This document shows, in pieces, positions 25,671 to 36,003 of a stretch of 64,000 nucleotides of DNA. Positions within the stretch are counted from its first letter, which is position 1. Each line of letters begins with the position of its first letter. Made by a program: the position numbers and the translations under genes. A model generated the notes under the pieces. The model saw only the letters and a list, made by a program, of their open reading frames with translations. It searched no databases and had not been told where the DNA came from. The stretch comes from Beijerinckiaceae bacterium (GTDB lineage Bacteria > Pseudomonadota > Alphaproteobacteria > Rhizobiales > Beijerinckiaceae), in the NCBI GenBank assembly GCA_027532775.1, contig JAPZTO010000003.1, positions 434,001-498,000 on the forward strand, read 5' to 3'.

Positions 25671-26297
25671 TCAGGCGTTCGCAGACATCAGCCAGCTGGC
25701 GTAATCCTGCATGTAGTTGTGGACCATCAGCTGCGATGGATCGCTCGCATCACCCTGGATCCCCTGCTGCGCGATGCTGCTCAGCCCGCCCAGCAGGAAT
25801 TGCGTCCTGAGCGGCCCGGAGAACAGCATCACCGACCGGCCGTTGGATTTCTCGACCAGATCGATATCGAGCTGGATCTTGGCATGCTGGTCGATGAGAA
25901 CCCGCCGGACCAGCGAAGGAATGTCGAACACTTTCACCGTGACCAGCAATTCGGCCGGCGTCTTGCCGGGGAAGGCCGCGCCGAGCTGGTTGCGGGCCTG
26001 AGCCAGGATCAATGCCTCCAGCGCGCGCTCCATCTGCTGGCGGAGGGCGGGCACCGACCCGGCCATCGTCTCGCCGAGGCGCTTGGCTTCCTCTTCCGAC
26101 AGGTTGGCCTGGCGTGCATAGATCGCTTCCTGCGCCGGCCATGACCGGATGGCCTCGCCACCCTGCACGCGGATAGCGGCGATCTGGAACTGCCGGAGGG
26201 TATCCGGCATGACCGAGGGCGGCGTGCCTGTTCCGGTGCAACCCGCGAGTGTCGTGCCGAGACCGAGGATGAAGAACCGCCGATCGATCATGATCAT
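25671..26297 (-). CDS. Hypothetical lipoprotein between tkt and gap
   Basis: 208 residues; no family recognised with confidence. The N-terminus [19 protein letters not shown] has a lipobox (LAGC), so the mature protein probably begins at that Cys and is membrane-anchored in the periplasm. The rest is alternating helix and strand ([40 protein letters not shown]) without a catalytic motif. Its ATG overlaps the tkt stop by 4 bp, so translation is coupled to transketolase although its product is exported. Confidence 0.75.
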   Translation of the reverse strand: MIMIDRRFFILGLGTTLAGCTGTGTPPSVMPDTLRQFQIAAIRVQGGEAIRSWPAQEAIYARQANLSEEEAKRLGETMAGSVPALRQQMERALEALILAQARNQLGAAFPGKTPAELLVTVKVFDIPSLVRRVLIDQHAKIQLDIDLVEKSNGRSVMLFSGPLRTQFLLGGLSSIAQQGIQGDASDPSQLMVHNYMQDYASWLMSANA

Positions 26298-28288
26298 GCC
26301 TTCCGTGCCAGCTTGCTCTTCGCGGCGGCGACGACCGCCCCGGTGGTGATGCCGAAATGGTCAAACACCTTGCCGGCCGGGCCGGACGCGCCGAAGCCGT
26401 CCATGCCGATGAAGGTGCCGTCGGCGCCGATCACGGCATCCCAGCCCTGCCGGACGGCCGCCTCGACGGCGATCTTCACCTTCGCGCGGCCGATCACCTT
26501 GCGGCGATAGGCTTCCGGCTGGGCGAGGAACCGGTCGAGACAAGGCACCGAGACAACCCGGGCGAGAATGCCGGATTCGAGCAGCGTCTTCCGCGCAGCG
26601 ACGGCAAGAGACACTTCCGAGCCGGAGGCGAAGAGCGTCACCTCGGCGCGACCATCGGCGCCGAGCAACTCGTAGGCCCCGAGGGCGGCGAGGTTTTTCG
26701 CACCAGCCTCCTGCCGGAGCTGCGGCAGGTTCTGGCGCGTCAGGGCCAGCACGGTCGGGCGGGTCGTGTTGCCAAGCGCGCATTCCCACGCTTCCGCCGT
26801 CTCGATCAGATCGCAGGGGCGGAAGACATCCAAGTTCGGCATGGCGCGGAGCGAGGCGATCTGCTCGACCGGCTGATGCGTCGGGCCGTCCTCGCCCACG
26901 CCGATGGAATCATGCGTGAAGACATAGACGACGCGCTGGTTCATCAGCGCCGACAGCCGGATGGCCGGGCGGCAGTAATCCGCGAAGACGAGAAATGTTC
27001 CGCCGACCGGGATCGTCCCGCCATGGAGCGCCAGCCCGTTCATGGCCGCTGCCATGGCATGCTCGCGGATGCCGTAATGGACGAATTGCCCACCGAAGCT
27101 GCCGGCCTTGATGGTGGCCATCGCCTTGGTCTTGGTGTTGTTCGAGCCGGTCAGGTCAGCCGAGCCCGAGACGAGTTCCGGCAGGACCGGCGTCAGCGCG
27201 TCGAGGACGATCTCGCCGGCCTTGCGCGTCGCCATCTCCTGCGGGTTGGCAAGAGCAGCCGCCTTGACCTGACGGATGGCTTTGGCCAGCGTCTTGGGGA
27301 GCGTGCCCGAGGTGACGCGCAGGAATTCCTCGCGCGCCTTCGGTTTGGCCTTGCCGAGCCGCTCTTTCCAGCTCGCATGGGCAGCGGCACCGCGCTTGCC
27401 GGTTTCCTTCCAGAGGGCATAAACCTCATCCGGCACCACGAAAGGCGCATGCGTCCAGCCGAGCTTGGCCTTTGCGGCCTCAAGCTCCCCGGCATCGGTG
27501 ATCGCACCATGGGCCGTCGAGGTGCCGGCCTTGGTCGGGAAGCCGTAGCCGATCGTGGTCTTGCAGGCGATCAGCGTGGGCTTGTCCGAGGCCCGCGCCA
27601 TGGTGATCGCGCCGGCAATCGCATCCGGGTCATGGCCGTCAATGGCGATGGTGGCCCAGCCCGAGGCGGCGAAACGCGCCAGCTGGTCGGTCGAATCGGT
27701 GATCGAGACCGGACCGTCGATCGAGATGCCGTTATCGTCCCAGAGGACGATGAGCCGCGAGAGCTTGAGATGGCCGGCAAGGGTCAGCGCTTCCTGGCTG
27801 ATGCCCTCCATCAGGCAGCCATCGCCGGCAAGCACATACGTGTAATGGTCAACGACCGACTTGCCGAAACGGGCATTGAGGACGCGCTCCGACAGCGCCA
27901 TGCCGACGGCTGTCGCCAGCCCCTGGCCGAGCGGGCCGGTCGTGACCTCGACGCCGGCGAGATGGCCGAATTCGGGATGGCCGGCCGTTTTCGAGCCGAG
28001 CTGCCGGAAGGCCTTCAGCTCTGCCATGCTGGCCTCCTTCACCCCGATCAGGTGCAGGAGCGAATAGACCAGCATCGAGCCATGCCCGGCGGACAGCACG
28101 AAGCGATCCCGGTCGGGCCAGCTCGGGTCGGCCGGGTCGAAATTCAGGAAATCGCGGAAGAGCACCGTGGCGATATCGGCGGCGCCGAGAGGCAGGCCGG
28201 AATGGCCGGATTTGGCCGCTGCGACAGCATCCATCGAGAGGGCGCGAATGGCGTTGGCCATCGCGTTGTGCTGAGCGCGATTGATCAT
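26294..28288 (-). CDS. tkt: Transketolase
   Basis: 664 residues from ATG 28288 ([20 protein letters not shown]); an upstream in-frame start is not supported. Thiamine-diphosphate binding is shown by [13 protein letters not shown] (GDG...N-type motif), the pyrimidine domain by [20 protein letters not shown] and [15 protein letters not shown], and the C-terminal domain by [15 protein letters not shown]. It shuttles two-carbon units in the pentose phosphate (or Calvin) pathway. It heads the tkt-lipoprotein-gap-pgk-fba cluster and is divergent from an acyl-CoA synthetase. Confidence 0.97.
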   Translation of the reverse strand: MINRAQHNAMANAIRALSMDAVAAAKSGHSGLPLGAADIATVLFRDFLNFDPADPSWPDRDRFVLSAGHGSMLVYSLLHLIGVKEASMAELKAFRQLGSKTAGHPEFGHLAGVEVTTGPLGQGLATAVGMALSERVLNARFGKSVVDHYTYVLAGDGCLMEGISQEALTLAGHLKLSRLIVLWDDNGISIDGPVSITDSTDQLARFAASGWATIAIDGHDPDAIAGAITMARASDKPTLIACKTTIGYGFPTKAGTSTAHGAITDAGELEAAKAKLGWTHAPFVVPDEVYALWKETGKRGAAAHASWKERLGKAKPKAREEFLRVTSGTLPKTLAKAIRQVKAAALANPQEMATRKAGEIVLDALTPVLPELVSGSADLTGSNNTKTKAMATIKAGSFGGQFVHYGIREHAMAAAMNGLALHGGTIPVGGTFLVFADYCRPAIRLSALMNQRVVYVFTHDSIGVGEDGPTHQPVEQIASLRAMPNLDVFRPCDLIETAEAWECALGNTTRPTVLALTRQNLPQLRQEAGAKNLAALGAYELLGADGRAEVTLFASGSEVSLAVAARKTLLESGILARVVSVPCLDRFLAQPEAYRRKVIGRAKVKIAVEAAVRQGWDAVIGADGTFIGMDGFGASGPAGKVFDHFGITTGAVVAAAKSKLARKA

Positions 28289-28452
28289 GGTCTTCCTTCG
28301 AAAACAAAACCGGAGGCTTTCGGCGCCCTCGTTATCAGGCAAAAGCGACGAGTCAATGCGTTCGCGCCGATTTCCGGGCGCGGCTTGTGCTTCGCCGGGC
28401 GCTGGGACAGGATCGGGACAAGAATGGCCCGATGAGCGGGCAGGGAGGGTCA

Positions 28453-30096
28453 ATGTCCGCAGAATCCTATGGCCGCGATCTCGACCGTCGCACTGCGAAT
28501 TTCCAGCCGCTCACGCCGGTGACCTTTCTGGAACGCGCGGCGAAGGTGTTCCCCGACCATCCCGCCATCCTGCATGGCGCCTTGCGCATCTCCTATGCGC
28601 AGTTCTGGCAGCGGGCGCGCCGCATGGCGTCGGCGCTGCAACAAGCCGGCATCGGCAAAGGCGATACCGTGGCCGCCTTGCTGCCGAACATCCCGCTCAT
28701 GCTCGACCTGCATTATGCCGTGCCGATGACAGGCGGCGTCCTCAACACGATCAACACGCGCCTCGATGCGCCGATGATCCGCTTCATCCTCGAGCATGGC
28801 GAGGCCCGGATCGTCTTCGTCGATACGGAGTTCTCGGCCCTGCTCCGGGATGCGCTGGCGGGAATGACCGATCCGCCACGGGTCATCGAATTCCGTGACC
28901 CGGAATGGCGGGAAGACGGGCGCGAGATGGCGCCGTCCCGCCTGTTCGCCGATGAGGCCGAGGCCTTCCGCAGCGATGGCGATGCCGGAGCCCTGTTCCC
29001 GCGCCCGGCGGATGAATGGGATGCGATCACGCTCAACTACACGTCCGGCACGACGGGGAACCCCAAGGGTGTCGTTTATTCCCATCGCAGCGCGTACCTG
29101 ATGTGCTTCGCGAACAGCCTTGCCACGGATATCGGCCGTCATCCGATCTATCTCTGGACGCTGCCGATGTTCCATTGCAACGGCTGGTGTTTCCCGTGGA
29201 CGCTCTCGGCCGTGATCGGCACGCATGTCTGCCTGCGGCATGTGCGCGCCCGGGCGATCTTCGAGGCGATCCGTGATCATGGCGTGACGCATCTCTGCGG
29301 GGCGCCGATTGTGATGTCGACCCTGCTCAACGCCAAGGAGGAGGAGAAATCTGCCTTCTCGCAGCGGGTGAAGTTCATCACTGCGGCCGCCCCGCCGCCG
29401 GAATCGGTGCTTGCCGCCATGAAGGGTGCCGGATTCGACGTGGTCCATGTCTATGGCCTCACGGAGACCTATGGTCCCGCGGTCGTCAATGAGTGGAAAT
29501 CGGAATGGGACTCGCTGCCGGAAGCGCGCCGCGCGCCGCTCATGGCACGGCAGGGCGTGAATTATCCCGGCCTCGAGGACCTGACCGTGCTCGACCCGGA
29601 GACGATGCAGCCGGTTCCGGCCGATGGCCAGACGCTGGGCGAGGTGATGTTCCGCGGGAACATCGTCATGAAGGGCTATCTCAAGAATCCGAAGGCCAGC
29701 GACGAGGCCTTTGCCGGCGGCTGGTTCCATTCCGGCGATCTCGCGGTGATGCATCCGGACGGCTACATCCAGCTCAAGGACCGGTCGAAGGACATCATCA
29801 TTTCGGGGGGCGAGAACATCTCGTCGATCGAGGTGGAGGATGTGCTGTTCAAGCATCCGGCCGTCATGCTGGTGGCGGTGGTGGCACGCCCGGACGAGAA
29901 ATGGGGCGAGCATCCCTGTGCCTTCATCGAGCTGCGCCCCGGAGCCTCGGCCGATGCCAGCGCGATCATCGCGTTTGCCCGCGAACATCTGGCAGCGTTC
30001 AAGGCGCCGCGTACGGTGGTATTCGGCGACCTGCCGAAGACCTCGACCGGCAAGATCCAGAAATTCATCCTGCGCGAACGGGCACGGCAGCTCTGA
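28453..30096 (+). CDS. AMP-dependent acyl-CoA synthetase (medium/long-chain or DmdB-like)
   Basis: 547 residues from ATG 28453, which is preceded by GGGAGGG. Adenylate-forming motifs: phosphate loop [60 protein letters not shown] and the Lys region [16 protein letters not shown]. It converts a carboxylate, ATP and CoA into acyl-CoA. The sequence style matches the group that includes 3-methylmercaptopropionate-CoA ligase (DmdB) and medium-chain fatty acyl ligases; the true substrate is not determinable here. Confidence 0.87.
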   Translation: MSAESYGRDLDRRTANFQPLTPVTFLERAAKVFPDHPAILHGALRISYAQFWQRARRMASALQQAGIGKGDTVAALLPNIPLMLDLHYAVPMTGGVLNTINTRLDAPMIRFILEHGEARIVFVDTEFSALLRDALAGMTDPPRVIEFRDPEWREDGREMAPSRLFADEAEAFRSDGDAGALFPRPADEWDAITLNYTSGTTGNPKGVVYSHRSAYLMCFANSLATDIGRHPIYLWTLPMFHCNGWCFPWTLSAVIGTHVCLRHVRARAIFEAIRDHGVTHLCGAPIVMSTLLNAKEEEKSAFSQRVKFITAAAPPPESVLAAMKGAGFDVVHVYGLTETYGPAVVNEWKSEWDSLPEARRAPLMARQGVNYPGLEDLTVLDPETMQPVPADGQTLGEVMFRGNIVMKGYLKNPKASDEAFAGGWFHSGDLAVMHPDGYIQLKDRSKDIIISGGENISSIEVEDVLFKHPAVMLVAVVARPDEKWGEHPCAFIELRPGASADASAIIAFAREHLAAFKAPRTVVFGDLPKTSTGKIQKFILRERARQL

Positions 30097-30373
30097 ATGC
30101 CCGGTCGGGCCGGCGTGACTCATGTGTCCCGATCAGGGCAATCATGGCCAACCTGCGGCAGGCCGCGTCTGCCATAGGCGGGAATGCGGACTTTGCCAGA
30201 CATGGCGTTTCACGGCTGCGTGAAGCTGGCTCACAAAGTGTGCCGGTTTCGTGAGTGAAACGACACCGGCTGTTGATTGGCCAGTGACAGTGCCGGGGGC
30301 CTACATTCGGGTCATCGAAAGGGCGCCGCCGATGCCTCAGGGGTCGACGGGCTCTCAATCACAGGAGATGACA

Positions 30374-30598
30374 ATGAAGACTGTTCTTGCTGCCGCTTTC
30401 GCCGCCGCCACGCTGGTTGCCGGTGCCGCCCATGCCGCCGAAGCCACCCATGGCGGCGCTCAGGTTCGCTCGACCACGGTCCAGCCGGCCGAGCAGGGCC
30501 AGAATGCCGGGTTCGGGGGCCTCTCGGTCCAGCGCCAGGCAGGCCAGGGCAATGTCGTGCCCGCCAATGATCCGGCCCGCGGCGCTGACAACAGCTAA
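30374..30598 (+). CDS. Small secreted protein, unknown
   Basis: 74 residues from ATG 30374, with AGGAG 7 bp upstream. A clear signal peptide (MKTVLAAAFAAATLVAGAAH, cut near AHA-AE) leaves a mature peptide of about 51 residues rich in Gln, Gly, Ala and Asn, without Cys. No family is recognised. It is followed by a strong terminator, so it is a monocistronic small exported protein. Alternative longer frames lack a ribosome site. Confidence 0.68.
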   Translation: MKTVLAAAFAAATLVAGAAHAAEATHGGAQVRSTTVQPAEQGQNAGFGGLSVQRQAGQGNVVPANDPARGADNS

Positions 30599-30680
30599 AG
30601 GTTGCCGATTGTCCTGCAGGTCCAGATGGACCTGAAGGACCAGACAGACCTGCTGAACAATACAGACCTGCCGATCAATC

Positions 30681-30711
30681 AGGCGTCATCCCATCGGGAT
30701 GGCGCCTTTTT
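30681..30711 (+). terminator. Rho-independent terminator after the small secreted protein gene
   Basis: GGCG-CATCCC and GGGATG-CGCC form a long stem around ATC, followed by TTTTT. Confidence 0.8.
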
Positions 30712-30732
30712 GACGGGCCGGGATGCGGTGTC

Positions 30733-30927
30733 TCAATGCAGGGATGGCGAGGGTCGTGGAAAACCGGTTCGGAGCCGGGAAATCTCGTCCTTCAGGACCA
30801 GCTTCTGACGCTTAAGGGCGGCGATCCTCACCGTGTCCTTGTTGGGATGCGCCTGCTCATCAGCGATTTTCTTGTCGAGCGCCTGATGCTTGCGCTCCAG
30901 TTCGGCAATGTGTGCCGTCATCGACAT
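30733..30927 (-). CDS. YdcH/DUF465 family small protein
   Basis: 64 residues, MSMTAHIAELERKHQALDKK, then KDTVRIAALKRQKLVLKDEI: the paired helical segments of DUF465. No function is known. It is transcribed divergently from a second DUF465 gene at 31144, an arrangement common near purE in alphaproteobacteria. Confidence 0.85.
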   Translation of the reverse strand: MSMTAHIAELERKHQALDKKIADEQAHPNKDTVRIAALKRQKLVLKDEISRLRTGFPRPSPSLH

Positions 30928-31143
30928 GTGCAGAACCTCCGTTCCTGATGTCGGGGATCATCAGTCTGTCACAAAAGCAATCGTCCACAAGGGGGAATCG
31001 CGTGGCTTCGAAACGCTTCATGTCGGCTGTGGACAACGCCGTTAGCGGTGGGTTAACGAGTGTCATGGTGCGGTGTGGTCCGCATCGGACGGGCCTTTTG
31101 CCGGCATCCGTTCCGTTCCCTGGTGTCGAGAGTGGAAAGCCCC

Positions 31144-31362
31144 ATGCGGATGCAGTTGTCGGACGAGGAGCGTCAGGCGCTGGAAGCGGAATGGCACAGG
31201 CTTCAGATCGAGCATCGTGACCTCGACGCGGCGATCGCAGCGCTCGAATTGCTCGGCAGTTATGACCAGTTGCAGATCCAGCGGCTCAAGAAGCGGAAAC
31301 TGCAATTGCGGGATCGCGTGTCGGCCATCTCCGACCGCCTGACGCCCGACATCATCGCCTGA
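31144..31362 (+). CDS. YdcH/DUF465-like small protein upstream of purE
   Basis: 72 residues from ATG 31144 (MRMQLSDEERQALEAEWHRL); MQLSDEE two codons later is an alternative start. A helical hairpin with QIQRLKKRKLQLRDRVSAI resembles DUF465. It lies 127 bp upstream of purE on the same strand. Confidence 0.75.
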   Translation: MRMQLSDEERQALEAEWHRLQIEHRDLDAAIAALELLGSYDQLQIQRLKKRKLQLRDRVSAISDRLTPDIIA

Positions 31363-31489
31363 GGCGTTTTTCCCGCGACCCTCACGATAAGACTTGCCTT
31401 TGGCGGGCGTTCCCCCTATCGCGCTCAGCTTCGGGCCGCGAACGTGCCGGAACGGCGTGTTTCGACCGGCCTTCAGGGAGGGGCGGGAC

Positions 31490-31978
31490 GTGACGCCAGC
31501 CGTTGCCATCATCATGGGGAGCCAGTCGGACTGGCCGACCATGCGGCATGCCGCCGAGATTCTCGAATCCCTGGGCGTGGCCTACGAGGCCCGCATCGTT
31601 TCCGCCCATCGCACGCCCGACCGTCTGGTGACCTTCGCGACATCCGCCAAGGCCAACGGTTTCAAGGTGATCATCGCTGGAGCGGGCGGCGCCGCGCATC
31701 TGCCGGGCATGACGGCGGCGATGACGCCCCTGCCCGTTCTCGGCGTACCAGTGGAATCGAAGGCGCTGTCGGGGCAGGATTCGCTGCTTTCCATCGTGCA
31801 GATGCCGGGCGGCATTCCCGTTGGCACGCTGGCGATCGGCAAACCGGGCTCTATCAATGCCGGGCTGATGGCCGCCGCGATCCTGGCCCTGAACGACGAG
31901 GCCCTCGCCGCGCGGCTCGAAGCCTGGCGTCGCAAGCAGACCGAATCCGTCGCCGAGTTCCCGGTCGACGGGGCCTGA
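31490..31978 (+). CDS. purE: 5-(carboxyamino)imidazole ribonucleotide mutase
   Basis: 162 residues from GTG 31490, chosen because GGAGGGG lies just upstream and PurE begins at this point ([18 protein letters not shown]). SAHRTPDRL and [23 protein letters not shown] are the PurE active-site blocks. It converts N5-CAIR to CAIR in purine synthesis, using the product of PurK, which is encoded 9 bp downstream. Confidence 0.95.
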   Translation: MTPAVAIIMGSQSDWPTMRHAAEILESLGVAYEARIVSAHRTPDRLVTFATSAKANGFKVIIAGAGGAAHLPGMTAAMTPLPVLGVPVESKALSGQDSLLSIVQMPGGIPVGTLAIGKPGSINAGLMAAAILALNDEALAARLEAWRRKQTESVAEFPVDGA

Positions 31979-31987
31979 GCACCTGGC

Positions 31988-33064
31988 ATGATCCTCGCGC
32001 CCGGTTCCACCATCGGCATTCTCGGCGGCGGCCAGCTCGGCCGGATGCTGGCCCTTGCGGCTGCACGGCTCGGTCTCAGGACGCATATTCTCGCGCCGGA
32101 GGCGGACAGCCCCGCTTTCGACGTTGCCGCGGCGGCGACCGTTGCCGAGTATACCGATCTCGATGCGCTCTCGCGTTTCGCGGCAACGGTCGATGTCGTC
32201 ACCTATGAATTCGAGAATGTCCCGGTCGAGAGCGTCCGCTTTCTCGAGCGGACGATGACGGTGCGGCCGGGAGCGCTTGCGCTCGAAGTGGCGCAGGACC
32301 GGCTGGCCGAGAAGCGGCTGGCGCGGTCGCTTGGCGCACGCACCGCCGATTTCCACGAAGTGCAGGGTTTCGACGACCTGGCCGCAGGTGTCGAGGCGAT
32401 CGGCTTCCCGTCGATCCTCAAGACAACCCGGCTCGGCTATGACGGCAAGGGGCAGGCCAAGCTGCTCGGGCCGGCCGACCTCCAGCGCGCCTTCGCGATG
32501 CTGAACGGGGCCATCGGCATCCTCGAGGCCTTCGTGCCGTTCCGCTGCGAGGTTTCGGTGGTGGCGACGCGCGGCCGCGACGGCGCCTTCACGGCTTTCT
32601 CGCCGACCGAGAACGAGCATCGGAACCACATCCTGCACCGGTCCTGCGTGCCGGCCGCGCTGACGCCGGCCGCCGCCGAGGATGCGATCCGGATCGCGCA
32701 GCGGATCGGCGAGGCGGTCGATTATGTCGGCACCTTCGCGGTCGAGTTCTTCGTGATCGAGACGCCCGCAGGGGAGGGCGTTGTCGTCAACGAGATCGCG
32801 CCGCGCGTGCATAATTCCGGGCACTGGACGATGGATTGTGCGGTGACCTGCCAGTTCGAGCAGCATATCCGCGCTGTCGCCGGCTGGCCGCTGGGCGATA
32901 CTGCTGGCCTCGGTCCGGCGGAGATGATCAACCTGGTCGGGCAGGATGCCGAGGGCTGGATGGATGCACTGCGCGATCCGCGGGCCCGGCTTCACCTCTA
33001 CGGCAAGCGCGAGATCCGCGAAGGCCGCAAGATGGGCCATGTCAACCGGCTGCTGGATCGCTGA
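31988..33064 (+). CDS. purK: 5-(carboxyamino)imidazole ribonucleotide synthase
   Basis: 358 residues. ATP-grasp enzyme: N-terminal GILGGGQLGRMLALAAARLG, TYEFENVPVES, the ATP-grasp core KTTRLGYDGKGQAKL and FVPFRCEVSVVATRG, and NEIAPRVHNSGHWTMD near the C-terminus. It carboxylates AIR with bicarbonate and ATP to give N5-CAIR for PurE. It forms an operon with purE. Confidence 0.96.
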   Translation: MILAPGSTIGILGGGQLGRMLALAAARLGLRTHILAPEADSPAFDVAAAATVAEYTDLDALSRFAATVDVVTYEFENVPVESVRFLERTMTVRPGALALEVAQDRLAEKRLARSLGARTADFHEVQGFDDLAAGVEAIGFPSILKTTRLGYDGKGQAKLLGPADLQRAFAMLNGAIGILEAFVPFRCEVSVVATRGRDGAFTAFSPTENEHRNHILHRSCVPAALTPAAAEDAIRIAQRIGEAVDYVGTFAVEFFVIETPAGEGVVVNEIAPRVHNSGHWTMDCAVTCQFEQHIRAVAGWPLGDTAGLGPAEMINLVGQDAEGWMDALRDPRARLHLYGKREIREGRKMGHVNRLLDR

Positions 33065-33101
33065 ATGCCCTGTTTTTTGCGGCGTCCGGCGCGCGCAGTG
33101 G

Positions 33102-33130
33102 TGGACAAGCCGGGGAAGCTTTGCTATAGG
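33102..33130 (+). promoter_or_regulatory. Sigma-70 promoter of rpsU
   Basis: TGGACA and TATAGG are separated by exactly 17 bp, about 65 bp upstream of the rpsU start. A small AGCCATATTTGTGGCT hairpin lies in the leader (about 33141-33160). Confidence 0.7.
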
Positions 33131-33195
33131 CGCCGCTCCCATTAGCCATATTTGTGGCTAGTCGCCCGAAAATGCACTCACAGATTGGAGCTACC

Positions 33196-33426
33196 GTGCA
33201 GGTTCTCGTCCGCGATAACAATGTTGATCAAGCCTTGCGCGCCCTGAAGAAGAAGATGCAGCGCGAGGGTATCTTCCGTGAGATGAAACTGCGCGGCCAT
33301 TACGAAAAGCCGTCCGAGAAGAAGGCACGCGAGAAGGCCGAGGCCGTCCGCCGTGCCCGAAAGCTGGCCCGCAAGAAGCTGCAACGCGAAGGCCTGCTTC
33401 CGATGCCGGTCAAGAAGGTGAAGTGA
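33196..33426 (+). CDS. rpsU: 30S ribosomal protein S21
   Basis: 76 residues from GTG 33196 ([20 protein letters not shown]), with GGAG at 33187-33190. It is the long, Lys/Arg-rich alphaproteobacterial S21, which ends in a basic tail ([19 protein letters not shown]). S21 contacts the 16S 3' end and helps initiate translation. It has its own promoter and terminator. Confidence 0.95.
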   Translation: MQVLVRDNNVDQALRALKKKMQREGIFREMKLRGHYEKPSEKKAREKAEAVRRARKLARKKLQREGLLPMPVKKVK

Positions 33427-33456
33427 CGGTCGTTCCGCTGTCGGCAAGATCGGGAA

Positions 33457-33483
33457 AGCGCTCGGCAGAACGGGCGCTTTTTT
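33457..33483 (+). terminator. Rho-independent terminator of rpsU
   Basis: AGCGC-CG and CG-GCGCT form an imperfect stem, followed by six T residues, 31 bp after the rpsU stop. Confidence 0.8.
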
Positions 33484-33635
33484 CATTTTGGTTATCGTCT
33501 GGTAAGCTTGCGGCAATTTTTCGCTGCAATTGTCCCGCATCTCCAGGTTCAACCCAGCGAGGTCCTGGGGGAACGGCACAGACAAGAGGCCGCATGAGGG
33601 GCCAAGAGGCAGAAGCCATGCACGAGGCAGTGACG

Positions 33636-34520
33636 ATGACCGCTCAGTTCAGCGCGACCGCAGCCCGATCCCGCGTCTGGCCTTCCCTGCGCATCGTGAT
33701 GCTGGCCGGGGCGCTGGCGACCGCGCTTGCCGCTTGCGAGACCGTCGGCGGGATCAATCCGACCGGCATCGCCGAAGTGGATGATCCGCAGGGCCGCGAG
33801 GCGGCCCAGACCAATATCGGCTCGCTCTCGGATGTGATCCGCGCCAATCCGAATGATCCGCAGGCGCATAACACACGCGGCGTCGCGTATGCCCGGTCGG
33901 GCCGGTTCCAGGAAGCGATCGCCGATTTCAACCGTGCGATCCAGCTCAACCCGAATTACGCGGCGGCCTATACAAACCGCGCGCTCGCCTTCCGCCAGAT
34001 GGGCCGCAACGATGCTGCGCTGGCGGATTTCAACCGCGCGTTGACCGCCGATCCGAACTACCATCAGGCCTATCTCGGGCGCGGCAATCTCTACCGGGCG
34101 CAGGGCGCTGCCGGCGAGGCGATTGCCGATCTGGGCCGTGTGATCCAGCTCAACCCGGCCGGCGCCGAGGCCTATCACGGGCGCGGCCTCGTCTATCAGG
34201 CGCAGGGCCAGCATGGGCTCGCGATCGGCGATTTCGACGCCGCCATCGACCGCAATCCCTATGTGGCGCCGCCCTATCAGGCCCGCGGCCAGAGCCTGAT
34301 AGCGACAGGGAAATTCGAGCAGGCGCTCGAGGATTTCAACGCTGCGCTCAGTGTCGACAACCGGAACGCCGACAGCTGGGCCTTGCGCGGCATTGCCGAG
34401 GACAAGCTCGGCAAGAAGAGCGAGGCGCAGGAAAGCTTCCAGCGTGCCCTTGCGCTCGACAGCCGCAATGCCATCGCCAAGCAGGGTCTTTCGGGCGGGC
34501 GCTCAGGCGGGCTTTTCTGA
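33636..34520 (+). CDS. Tetratricopeptide-repeat lipoprotein (NlpI-like)
   Basis: 294 residues from ATG 33636, preceded by GAGG; ATG 33618 would add six residues. A signal peptide with lipobox LAAC (LATALAACETVGG) suggests a lipid-anchored periplasmic protein. Six to seven TPR units follow, with recurring N/A-x-x-G-x-A-Y/F patterns: NTRGVAYARSGRFQEAIADF, TNRALAFRQMGRNDAALADF, LGRGNLYRAQGAAGEAIADL and so on. NlpI-type lipoproteins act as adaptors for cell-wall hydrolases; that role is inferred from architecture only. Confidence 0.85.
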   Translation: MTAQFSATAARSRVWPSLRIVMLAGALATALAACETVGGINPTGIAEVDDPQGREAAQTNIGSLSDVIRANPNDPQAHNTRGVAYARSGRFQEAIADFNRAIQLNPNYAAAYTNRALAFRQMGRNDAALADFNRALTADPNYHQAYLGRGNLYRAQGAAGEAIADLGRVIQLNPAGAEAYHGRGLVYQAQGQHGLAIGDFDAAIDRNPYVAPPYQARGQSLIATGKFEQALEDFNAALSVDNRNADSWALRGIAEDKLGKKSEAQESFQRALALDSRNAIAKQGLSGGRSGGLF

Positions 34521-35003
34521 GGCCGGGCGGACGAGCCGCTCCATCTCGACGGCGATAGGGCTGAAGCCGGCTCGCTCATAGGCTTTCAGTGCCAGCGTAT
34601 TGCCGGGCACGACTCCAAGCACGATCCGTGTTGCTCCCGCCTCCCGGGCAATGTCCTCGATGGCTTTCAGCAGCGCCTGCCCATAGCCCTTGCCGCGGGC
34701 CGCCTGCGCGACCACGAGGTTCTCGACATAGATTTCAGGCGAGAAGGCCCCGGGCAGGAAGGGCGGTGCCTTGGTGTGCCGGTAGGCGCAATAGCCCACG
34801 ACCCGGCCTTCCGCTTCCAGAACGATCTGGCCGCCATCGGCGGCGGCTTTCCGGGTATCGTCATCCACACAGTCGATCGCGGCGATACGGTCCGTCCGGC
34901 GGCGGGCGCCCATCTCCGCTTCGTGGTTGTTGAGTTCGTCGATCAGCCCGATGGCGGCCTCGCGGTCCTGTGTGGCATAGAGGCGGATGAGATAATCCGG
35001 CAT
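34503..35003 (-). CDS. GNAT family N-acetyltransferase
   Basis: 166 residues from ATG 35003 (MPDYLIRLYATQDREAAIGL), with AGGAG 7 bp upstream. The GNAT acetyl-CoA motif is LVVAQAARGKGYGQALLKAI (RGKGYG), followed by GVVPGNTLALKAYERAGF. The substrate is unknown. It overlaps the TPR gene tail-to-tail by 18 bp and follows the hydrolase gene on the same strand. Confidence 0.85.
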   Translation of the reverse strand: MPDYLIRLYATQDREAAIGLIDELNNHEAEMGARRRTDRIAAIDCVDDDTRKAAADGGQIVLEAEGRVVGYCAYRHTKAPPFLPGAFSPEIYVENLVVAQAARGKGYGQALLKAIEDIAREAGATRIVLGVVPGNTLALKAYERAGFSPIAVEMERLVRPASEKPA

Positions 35004-35022
35004 GGCAGGCTCCTGCATGGCC

Positions 35023-35886
35023 TCAGCGCAGGGGCGCGAGGAACTCCGACATATCCGGCCATGGCCCGCGATCCAAGGGCACGACATGCCTTTGCCCGGG
35101 ATAGAGTTTCCGGGTGACGCCCCCCGGACGGCCGAGTGCGGCCAGGGCTTCGGAATCCGAGGGCGGGATCAGCCGGTCCTCCGTGCCATGGAGGATCAGG
35201 ATCGGAACCCGAACCTCGCGGATCCAGAGATCGGAGCGGAACTGGTCCACAAGAAGCCACGAAACGGGCAGCCAGGGATAGGCCGCCTGCCCGCGCGCCA
35301 GGACAGACAGGTAGGGGCTGTCGAGGATCACGCCGCGCACCGGGCGCTGCCGGGCGAGGTTCAGCGCAACGCCGGAACCGAGGGATTCGCCGAACAGGAC
35401 GATGCGATCTGCCGGCACCCGCTTGCCCAGTTCGGTCAGGATGAGGGCGGCATCGGCATGAAGGTTCGCCTCTGTCGGCTGTCCCTCGCTGCCGCCATAG
35501 CCGCGATAGGACATTGCGAGCAGCCCGTCGCCGGTGGAGGTCATCAGGCCGAACCGCGTCGCCCGCCGCTGCAGGCCGTTCGCATTGCCATGGAAATAGA
35601 GATAGGTCAGGGCATCCGGCCGCTTCGGGGGAACGAACCAGCCGGACAGGAGCGTGCCATCCGAGGCGCGGATCTCGAGCCGTTCTGCCTGAGGCAATCC
35701 ATGATCGGCGGGCGCGATCCAGCCCGGGGCAGGCCTGTAAAGGAAGTTGCGCTGGTTGATCGCCATATAGGCGGCAGCGGCAAGATAGGCGCCGGCTGCG
35801 AGGGCCAGCAGGGTGAAAAGCCCCCGGCGGAGCCACAGGCGCACAGCCGAGGCGGCGGGGCGACGGGATGTCGAAACGGTATCCAT
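35023..35886 (-). CDS. Alpha/beta hydrolase, membrane-anchored
   Basis: 287 residues. An Arg-rich N-terminus precedes one membrane helix (GLFTLLALAAGAYLAAAAYM, about 19-38). The hydrolase core has an oxyanion segment LYFHGNANGLQ, nucleophile elbow FGESLGSGVALN (GESLG), acid ILHGTEDRLIPP and histidine GQRHVVPLD. It resembles the BEM46/ABHD13 family of inner-membrane-attached serine hydrolases; the substrate is unknown. Confidence 0.87.
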   Translation of the reverse strand: MDTVSTSRRPAASAVRLWLRRGLFTLLALAAGAYLAAAAYMAINQRNFLYRPAPGWIAPADHGLPQAERLEIRASDGTLLSGWFVPPKRPDALTYLYFHGNANGLQRRATRFGLMTSTGDGLLAMSYRGYGGSEGQPTEANLHADAALILTELGKRVPADRIVLFGESLGSGVALNLARQRPVRGVILDSPYLSVLARGQAAYPWLPVSWLLVDQFRSDLWIREVRVPILILHGTEDRLIPPSDSEALAALGRPGGVTRKLYPGQRHVVPLDRGPWPDMSEFLAPLR

Positions 35887-35924
35887 GCCTGACGAGGTAA
35901 GTCAGGCCCCCGGCACGTCAAGCC

Positions 35925-35951
35925 AAAAAAGAGCCGCGCAATGCGCGGCTC
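35925..35951 (-). terminator. Rho-independent terminator of the pnt operon
   Basis: On the minus strand GAGCCGCGC and GCGCGGCTC pair around a 3-base loop, followed by TTTTTT, 53 bp after the pntB stop. Confidence 0.88.
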
Positions 35952-36003
35952 CTTCACATCAGCGTGGGGCAAGTGCCCATGAGCAAGCCTCGATGAGCGT
36001 GGC

